Assembly (NCBI GenBank): GCA_036003845.1
Contig: DASYRX010000340.1
Location: 1-18,083 of the forward strand
Origin: DASYRX01 sp036003845
GTDB taxonomy: Bacteria > Gemmatimonadota > Gemmatimonadetes > Gemmatimonadales > Gemmatimonadaceae
Direction: 5' to 3'
DNA length: 18,083 bases
Shown piece after piece: positions 13,386-18,083 of this stretch; within the stretch, counting starts at the first letter, position 1, and each line of letters starts with the position of its first letter. The notes under the pieces were generated by a model, which was not told the origin of the DNA, searched no databases, and saw only the letters and a program-made list of their open reading frames with translations. The translations under genes and the position numbers were made by a program.

Positions 13386-16139
13386 AGTTTCGCGCCGCGG
13401 CGAGCTCTCATACGCGGCGCAGATCATGTCATCGAGGATCTGGCCGACGTCGCTCCCGTTCTCGTTCCAGTAGTGCGTGTGTGCTCCTGGGCCGAGGCAC
13501 ATTTCCCGGCACGAGTCATCTTGCCCGAACCATTTACCTGGCTCGAACGCGTCGCGCTTTCCTCCGTACTGCCAGAGCGCGCGACCCACATAGTCGCCGC
13601 TGCGAAAGACGTTCCACCAGCGACGGACGCCTAACGTATTGCAGAAAGCTCGGCCAGCAGTTGTCCCGCCGGATGGCTTCGACAAAAAAGTCCACGCGAA
13701 CAGATCCGGGAATGAGCTGGTGTAGAGCTGCCGCAAGGGTGATCCCATCGTGAATAAGTCGACGTTGAGCGAGGTGGGCTTCGGCTTCCCCTGCTCGTCA
13801 GGCAGCGGGTATCCCTCTTTGAGTGAAAGGTTCGCGAACTTGCGCAACGTTTGATAGCGCAGGACCTCGCCCGTCAGCACCGTCCCCTGACTGTGCGCGA
13901 TGATGATTATTGCGTCGTAGCCAGCGCCGTCACGGCGCCAACGCGTCACGTACCTCAGCAGCGCGACGAAGCGCTCCATCATGCGGGCGCGAGGCGTGCG
14001 ATTCTCGGGACGCGATTTCAGATAGTTGTCGACGTCGAGGGCGACGTCGAGACCGGGCCGCACGACCTTGGACCAACTCTCGAAACGAGTGAGCAGAGCG
14101 ACCACCCCGACAGTCGATGCTGCGACGAGTGAACCGATGCCAAACAGAAAGGCGTCGCTGCGCGGCTGCAGAAACTCGAAGAGTGATATGACGACGCCAG
14201 GAGTCTGACCTTTGGCGAGAAAGAGCCAGAAGGCGAGCACGATCACGGCGAAGGTAGCCCCGAAGATCAGAGCGTACGCGCCGACGACAACCTTGCGCAG
14301 CTGGTCGAACCCTTGGGTAAGCCACTCGCCTAACGCTTCCGAGCGGCCTGGATGCGCCTTCGGGTCTGTGCGCGGACGAACTTCCTGAAGCACAGACGGA
14401 AGGGCTAGCCACAAGCCAATCGCGGCGGCCAGGAACAGCGCAAAGCCATTGACGAGCAAGCCAGCCATGGCGCTCACGGAGAGAAGCGTCCGCAGAATCG
14501 ACTTGAACGACAAAAGCCCGCACGGAATGACGCGCGACCCAGCGCTCGCTATCGTTGAATCGAAGCAGATCTTCGCCCGATTGATGGCGAGCAGCTGATG
14601 CGTGATGACTGGCCGATATCCGTAGCTGGTGTCCTGAGTGACGAGCCTTCGGACCGTAGGCTCTTGTGACGAATCCCAAACCATCGCTGACGTGCTCTTC
14701 GCGAACTCCGGCTCCGGTGCAGGGAGGGAAACAGATAGCACAGCGTAGAGCGCGGACCACACAAAAAGCGTGAGCGCCGAGAGCGATGCTGTGGAAATGG
14801 CAAGCGTGCTCGCGCCAGTCCAGAGCGCTCGGCGGGCTCGCAGCCTGTCCGCCGACTGCAGTTCCTGGTCGATGCCCGGCGTCTCATGGCGAACGATTCG
14901 CAAGGCGCCGATCGCGCTCACGATGCCCGAAATCGTTAGGAGAACCCACGCTGCCGTAAGAATCCAGAAGAGCAGCTCGATTGTTCGAATCGTTCCGTGC
15001 GCCACCTGAACGACGTCGTTCGACGTCCAGGCAACGACGAGAAGCAGGGCCGCCGTCCACAGTGCGAGCACGACAGCAACCCTGAAGGCCGTCCTTATGC
15101 GGTCATCGAAGATCTGGCCCAGTTTGATCAGTGCCGCGGTCTGGACCACAGTCCAGAGTGCTACGATCAGCTTCAAACTGAGGGTCTCGTTCGCGATCCG
15201 CGTTAGGCTCCAATAGAGGCCGGCGCCTGCCAGGGCCACGACGATGAGCCATAGGGCAGACGGTCCCCGGAGCGGCTCGGAATCGCGCGTAACGCGGGGT
15301 CCGCGCGCGACTTCGTCCGTCTCCGTTAGTGGGCGGCGGCCGCGCAGCCGCCAGATCGTGCGCGCTGCGAGCACGCCTAACACGAGTACCACGGCACACA
15401 CAGCCGCCCGAGTGGTCCTCGGTGCGCGCGCAATGAGCATCGCCAGCGCAGCGCCGAGGATGCACAGGTTGAGAAGCGGAACGACGACGGTTAAAAGCCA
15501 GACCGCGAAGCGGTGTGCTCGCAGGTACGCTGTCCATCGCGCCGCCTTACCCTCCGGATCGTGATGACGCCGCGATTGTTTGATCGTGCGCAGGCCAAGC
15601 TGCGAGAGGCTCGAGATCAATTGATAGATCGCACCGACGAATCCGATGAGGCCTGTGCCTAACCGTGAGAGGTCGGCCCAGAACAGCTCGTAGACGTGCA
15701 CGTGGCATTGGTCGCGCGCGATCCAATCGCTCTCCTCGGCGGCTCTCTTTGCTGGACGCAGCCGATGCCCTTCGAGCCGTACCGTCTCGTACGGCGTGCG
15801 GCGCGACTCGTAGTGGTGCAGCAGACGGTGCGTGAAGTCGAGGTCAGGATCAGTCTGCGAACGCGTTATGCCAGTCGCTTCAGGCTCGCCTACGTGGCAC
15901 TCGTCGCCGCAGAGCGGGAGCGGCGGGTCCACCGGGATGCGCAGCGGGTACTCGCGAAACGACGTGTATGTCTCGGCGCCGTCTTCGTAGCGCTGGCGCA
16001 AGAGCAACTCGGACATTTGCCGGGCGCTTTCGTTAGGCGCTTGATCGGCGACGCCGTGGACGGCGATGACCGCGATGAGCGGAAGCCTCGCCTCTCGATC
16101 GAGATCGCCACCTGGTCTACTTGTCGTGGCCCCTTTCAC
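13380..16139 (-). CDS. Polytopic membrane protein with alpha/beta-hydrolase (serine hydrolase) motifs at both ends
   Basis: A 919-residue protein from GTG 16139. Near the N-terminus LIAVIAVHGVADQ (His28-Gly29) looks like the first core strand and oxyanion turn of an alpha/beta hydrolase. The nucleophile elbow appears only at residues 744-754, IIIIAHSQGTV with Ser750, followed by LFTMGSPLRQLY, an acidic candidate Asp849 in FRSGDYVGR and a catalytic His candidate (887 or 889) in GPGAHTHYW. Between them lie roughly ten membrane helices (for example 211-238, 244-262, 294-312, 322-340, 352-372, 386-412, 443-470, 553-582, 617-643, 664-684). A lipid-acting esterase or lipase facing the cytoplasm would fit, but the substrate is unknown and I do not recognise a named family. 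Monocistronic, with a 58-base gap to the remnant upstream. Confidence 0.75.
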   Translation of the reverse strand: MKGATTSRPGGDLDREARLPLIAVIAVHGVADQAPNESARQMSELLLRQRYEDGAETYTSFREYPLRIPVDPPLPLCGDECHVGEPEATGITRSQTDPDLDFTHRLLHHYESRRTPYETVRLEGHRLRPAKRAAEESDWIARDQCHVHVYELFWADLSRLGTGLIGFVGAIYQLISSLSQLGLRTIKQSRRHHDPEGKAARWTAYLRAHRFAVWLLTVVVPLLNLCILGAALAMLIARAPRTTRAAVCAVVLVLGVLAARTIWRLRGRRPLTETDEVARGPRVTRDSEPLRGPSALWLIVVALAGAGLYWSLTRIANETLSLKLIVALWTVVQTAALIKLGQIFDDRIRTAFRVAVVLALWTAALLLVVAWTSNDVVQVAHGTIRTIELLFWILTAAWVLLTISGIVSAIGALRIVRHETPGIDQELQSADRLRARRALWTGASTLAISTASLSALTLFVWSALYAVLSVSLPAPEPEFAKSTSAMVWDSSQEPTVRRLVTQDTSYGYRPVITHQLLAINRAKICFDSTIASAGSRVIPCGLLSFKSILRTLLSVSAMAGLLVNGFALFLAAAIGLWLALPSVLQEVRPRTDPKAHPGRSEALGEWLTQGFDQLRKVVVGAYALIFGATFAVIVLAFWLFLAKGQTPGVVISLFEFLQPRSDAFLFGIGSLVAASTVGVVALLTRFESWSKVVRPGLDVALDVDNYLKSRPENRTPRARMMERFVALLRYVTRWRRDGAGYDAIIIIAHSQGTVLTGEVLRYQTLRKFANLSLKEGYPLPDEQGKPKPTSLNVDLFTMGSPLRQLYTSSFPDLFAWTFLSKPSGGTTAGRAFCNTLGVRRWWNVFRSGDYVGRALWQYGGKRDAFEPGKWFGQDDSCREMCLGPGAHTHYWNENGSDVGQILDDMICAAYESSPRRETR

Positions 16140-16197
16140 GTCCCGCCTCGCTCAGCGACGGCAGTAATGTCCGTCGCGGCCTCCTTCGCAGCAATGC

Positions 16198-16683
16198 TCA
16201 GCGTGACTGCCGCTCGTTCGCTCCGGCGAGGGCGTTCAGTCTTTCATCCAGTTCCACGGGCGAAAGCCAGTGTCCGCGAAACATCACGCCGCTTGGCTTT
16301 CGCAGTCGACGCACGTCCTCCAGCGGATTTGTCCGGACAACGACGAGATCGGCGCGATGGCCCGTCGCGATGATTCCGGTCCGATCGCTCCCACGAACGA
16401 ACTTGCTGAAGAATTCGCCCGGTGTGCGAGTCGCGGTCGCTAATGCCTGGTACGGCGTTAGGCAGGCATCGACGAGCAGCGTGAGGTCGTCCACTATAGA
16501 GGAGCCGGGAAAGAGTCCAGGAATCGTCGGCGAGTCGGTACCGGCGAGGAGCGGTCCGCCGCTATCACTGAGCACTTTCATGAACTTCTTGAGGAAGACC
16601 ACGCGTGTATCGAGTGATCCCTGGCGCCTAACGTAATCCGCGCTGCGCCAGCGCTCGCGCCAGATTGGATCCAAAAAGCGCAC
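16198..16683 (-). pseudogene. C-terminal remnant of an amidohydrolase
   Basis: About 161 residues match the end of an imidazolonepropionase-like amidohydrolase. GGPLLAGTDSPTIPG supplies the metal-binding aspartate of the last barrel strand, LLVDACLTPYQALATATRTPGEFF is the usual following helix pair, and GHRADLVVVRTNPLEDVRRL then GVMFRGHWLSPVELDERL form the closing beta-sandwich. A full member is about 430 or more residues, and the N-terminal HxH motif, bridging lysine and middle histidines are absent. In the same frame a TGA occurs ten codons before the GTG at 16683, and no upstream frame continues the family. It is therefore called a 5'-truncated remnant, probably not functional. Confidence 0.65.
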
Positions 16684-16704
16684 GTCGGGAGGCCCAGCAG
16701 GGTG

Positions 16705-17109
16705 TCACGACCGCTGGCTTCCCCCATTGCCGCGCGATGCCAACAGACGAATGGCGCCCCGGTCGTCGATTCCATCCGCCGGAGCAACGTCAGTGTAGCC
16801 CGGAAGTGAACCGTCACCGTAGAGATGGAGCTCGGCGCTCGCGCGAGTTTGGCCGACGAGCTTCGGAGCTGGGGGGACTTGGTCGCAGTAACTCTTACGC
16901 GACACCTGCCCGTACGCCTCGCGGGCAAACACGACGAGCACCAAGGGTGCCGCAAAACGGACCGCCCACCCCAATCGATCCGCCCAGAAATGGGAGTAGC
17001 ACAAAGGGTAGGGGGCTTTGGGATACGCAATGCTGAGCTGAACGGACACTGCCTCACGCAGAGCGTCGTTAGGCGCGCAATTAGCGCCGCCGTCCGCTAA
17101 GACAAGCAC
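16705..17109 (-). pseudogene. N-terminal fragment of a secreted protein, function unknown
   Basis: An open frame of up to 134 residues containing a signal-peptide-like stretch, LGWAVRFAAPLVLVVFAREAYG, and then KSYCDQVPPAPKLVGQTRASAELHLYGDGSLPGYTDVAPADGIDDRGAIRLL, which has the look of a real mature domain. It stops abruptly 22 bases before the amidohydrolase remnant. The true start could be the TTG within the signal peptide (near 17000) rather than GTG 17109. I do not recognise the family. Its sudden end beside a headless amidohydrolase suggests a deletion that joined two partial genes, though an intact short secreted protein is possible. Confidence 0.4.
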
Positions 17110-17208
17110 ATCAGTGGCGGCCGCCCGGCCGCGAGACAGACACTGTGCAACTTGCTATGGCGCATCACGATGTACGCAGCACCTCACCTTATATCTCGCT
17201 CCGCCGGA

Positions 17209-17237
17209 TTGTCGTCGGGTCGCTAGGTGGCTAGATT
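17209..17237 (+). promoter_or_regulatory. Probable sigma-70-type promoter of ssrA
   Basis: TTGTCG at 17209-17214 and TAGATT at 17232-17237 are separated by 17 bases, a standard -35/-10 layout. Transcription would begin a few bases before the mature tmRNA 5' end at 17252, leaving a short leader for RNase P to remove. Confidence 0.5.
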
Positions 17238-17251
17238 ACGGTCCTCCTTAC

Positions 17252-17608
17252 GGGGGCGACTTGGCTTCGACGGGGACAGTGAAGCTGCTGTTGCGTGCCC
17301 AGGTCTCGAGCCCTGGAAAAACACTCGGGAAAAAACACAATCGCCAACACTGAACTGGCGCTCGCAGCGTAACGCGTAAGCGTTATGCTCGTGCCCGCTG
17401 TTGAAGCCCGCCCGAGGCGGCGCTGCGGGTATCGCAATATCGGGATAGTCTGACGTCACGCCTTCGGGCGTCGGGCGAAACTTTAGAAGGCTTGTTCGAC
17501 GATGGGCCGCTCGCTGGCCAGTCGTCGGAGACCTCAATCAGCGAGATACGCACGTAGAGACGGTGGTCGATCTATTCTCGGACCGGGGTTCAAATCCCCG
17601 CGCCTCCA
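17252..17608 (+). ncRNA. ssrA: tmRNA (transfer-messenger RNA)
   Basis: A complete one-piece tmRNA, which with SmpB rescues stalled ribosomes and tags the incomplete protein for proteolysis. The 5' GGGGGCG pairs with CGCCTCC at 17601-17607 as a 7-bp acceptor stem, followed by the conserved TTCGACGGGG D-arm region. The T arm, with loop GTTCAAAT, is at about 17583-17600. The tag frame reads GCC (17343) to GCG (17369) and TAA at 17370-17372, giving ANTELALAA, or AANTELALAA with the alanine carried by tmRNA itself. The resume codon is inferred from usual tags. The 3' CCA is not encoded (A then CT), so it must be added after transcription. Confidence 0.95.
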
Positions 17609-17619
17609 CTGAAGGCAAG

Positions 17620-17656
17620 TGCGGGAGCTGCGATCAAGCACTCCCGCATTTTCTTT
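17620..17656 (+). terminator. Rho-independent terminator of ssrA
   Basis: TGCGGGAG (17620-17627) pairs with CTCCCGCA (17641-17648), an 8-bp GC-rich stem with a 13-base loop, followed at once by TTTTCTTT. It begins 11 bases after the end of tmRNA. Confidence 0.85.
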
Positions 17657-17825
17657 GTTCGCCGTTAGGCTAGATCAGCCGCGAATGCATAGCATCACAG
17701 ACGAGGCTTCATACGGATGCAGCCGAAACAAGCGAATTCTAGAGCAAGCCTTTTTAACACGGGCGGCGGGGTCGGCACAAGGAAAGCTCTAGCATCTATT
17801 GTTGCGCCTGTGTTCTGGCAGTCGC

Positions 17826-18083
17826 TCAGAGCCGCGCGATCATCGAATCGATGCTGCTGATGTGCTTGATCTGCGCGGGAATGAGCATTTCTGAAATCCA
17901 GCTGATTTCCGATCCGTTCAAGCGCTGGATCGCTTTCTGATAGTCGTCGAGCCCTCGCTCCTCGACATCCTTCAGCACTTTGAGCGCAGCGGCCTCGCCA
18001 AAAACCTGTGCAGGTCCGTTACCTACTCGGGGAATAAGGGCAGGAAAGACACCCGAGCTCTCATCCGGGATTCCCCCTACGCG
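17826..18083 (-). CDS. 3' part of a four-helix-bundle-like protein (possibly DUF2383/PA2169 type), runs off the window
   Basis: The minus strand is open from the window edge to a TGA at 17826-17828, encoding at least 85 residues; the start lies beyond 18083. The readable part includes GEAAALKVLKDVEERGLDDYQKAIQRL and then SWISEMLIPAQIKHISSIDSMIARL, two amphipathic helices in the pattern of ferritin-like bundles such as DUF2383/PA2169, where a Q/E.H.. helix closes the domain. Assignment is tentative because the N-terminal metal-binding helices are outside the window. Its stop faces the ssrA terminator about 170 bases away. Confidence 0.5.
   Translation of the reverse strand, partial: RVGGIPDESSGVFPALIPRVGNGPAQVFGEAAALKVLKDVEERGLDDYQKAIQRLNGSEISWISEMLIPAQIKHISSIDSMIARL

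Larger units (their letters stand above)
993..17670. repeat. Dispersed 8-base word CGTTAGGC / GCCTAACG
   Basis: By eye, CGTTAGG or CCTAACG begins at 993, 1595, 1948, 2141, 2434, 2653, 3792, 4201, 4434, 6062, 6309, 6429, 6890, 7396, 7472, 8403, 8678, 9291, 9881, 9977, 10046, 10615, 10819, 10893, 11276, 11873, 12398, 13630, 14329, 14934, 15201, 16031, 16456, 16627, 17067 and 17664. Of these 36, 27 extend to the 8-mer. At least eight further sites match CCTAAC/GTTAGG without the outer G/C (for example 134, 3217, 3402, 9755, 11814, 12754, 15376, 15658). Copies are on both strands, in genes and gaps, but not in tmRNA. They are single words without longer conserved flanks, so not a transposed element. 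Confidence 0.9.

Noticed and set aside
14199..14209. Match to one arm of the 498-578 repeat (GGAGTCTGACC)
   Set aside because: Only 11 bases match, inside a coding region of the hydrolase with no partner arm nearby; compatible with chance.
13930..14760. 276-aa minus-strand frame inside the polytopic hydrolase gene
   Set aside because: It overlaps the well-supported 919-residue frame on the same strand in another phase and has Arg/Ser-rich low-quality sequence.
16578..17057. 159-aa minus-strand frame bridging the two remnants
   Set aside because: It shows no family resemblance and overlaps both more protein-like frames; it might be read as a frameshifted amidohydrolase, but it carries no HxH or other amidohydrolase motif.
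17223..17537. Minus-strand open frames across 17223-17537
   Set aside because: They lie on the strand opposite the tmRNA gene, whose structure fully explains the sequence.
17738..17792. CTAGAGC/GCTCTAG inverted pair downstream of ssrA
   Set aside because: Only 7 bp with a 41-base loop, no U-tract and no nearby gene end to serve; likely chance.

Overview
The window looks like a chromosomal stretch from a GC-rich, diderm (Gram-negative-type) bacterium. Evidence is a probable outer-membrane beta-barrel protein, two lipobox lipoproteins, frequent GTG/TTG starts and the GC-rich base composition. The gene content and the tmRNA tag ending fit something like Gemmatimonadota, but that placement is an inference. 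There is no CRISPR array, insertion sequence, phage module or complete mobile element. LAYOUT: (1) 31-2438: an EIIA-Ntr-like PTS phosphocarrier on the minus strand, a 20-bp inverted repeat upstream of it, then a plus-strand pair dus (tRNA dihydrouridine synthase) and larB (nickel-pincer cofactor biosynthesis) whose start and stop overlap. (2) 5624-2448, minus: a tight operon of a stand-alone receiver protein, a membrane-anchored HEAT-repeat protein and a processive family 2 glycosyltransferase, which reads as a small exopolysaccharide control-and-synthesis cassette. (3) 7471-5696, minus: a large secreted lipoprotein of unknown function. (4) 7588-9876: an AraC-type regulator divergent from a DinB-like protein, then a membrane-anchored SRPBCC protein convergent with the latter. 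(5) 10055-13326, plus: an operon-like run of an Omp85-like barrel protein, a lipoprotein with motifs resembling an atypical kinase fold, and a C-tail-anchored Rmd1/DUF155-like protein. (6) 16139-13380, minus: a 919-residue polytopic membrane protein whose alpha/beta-hydrolase catalytic pieces lie at its two ends. (7) 17109-16198: two abutting gene remnants, one the C-terminal third of an amidohydrolase. (8) 17252-17608: ssrA (tmRNA) with promoter and terminator, then the 3' end of a four-helix-bundle-like gene running off the window. The most unusual signal is not a gene. The 7-mer CGTTAGG/CCTAACG occurs 36 times by eye, 27 of them as the 8-mer CGTTAGGC/GCCTAACG, spread over both strands, coding and non-coding DNA alike. 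About 2 copies of the 7-mer and 0.6 of the 8-mer would be expected with equal base frequencies. It creates rare TTA, CTA and AGG codons and some stop codons, and lies just before four gene starts in the same orientation. It behaves like an uptake-signal, HIP1-like or modification motif.
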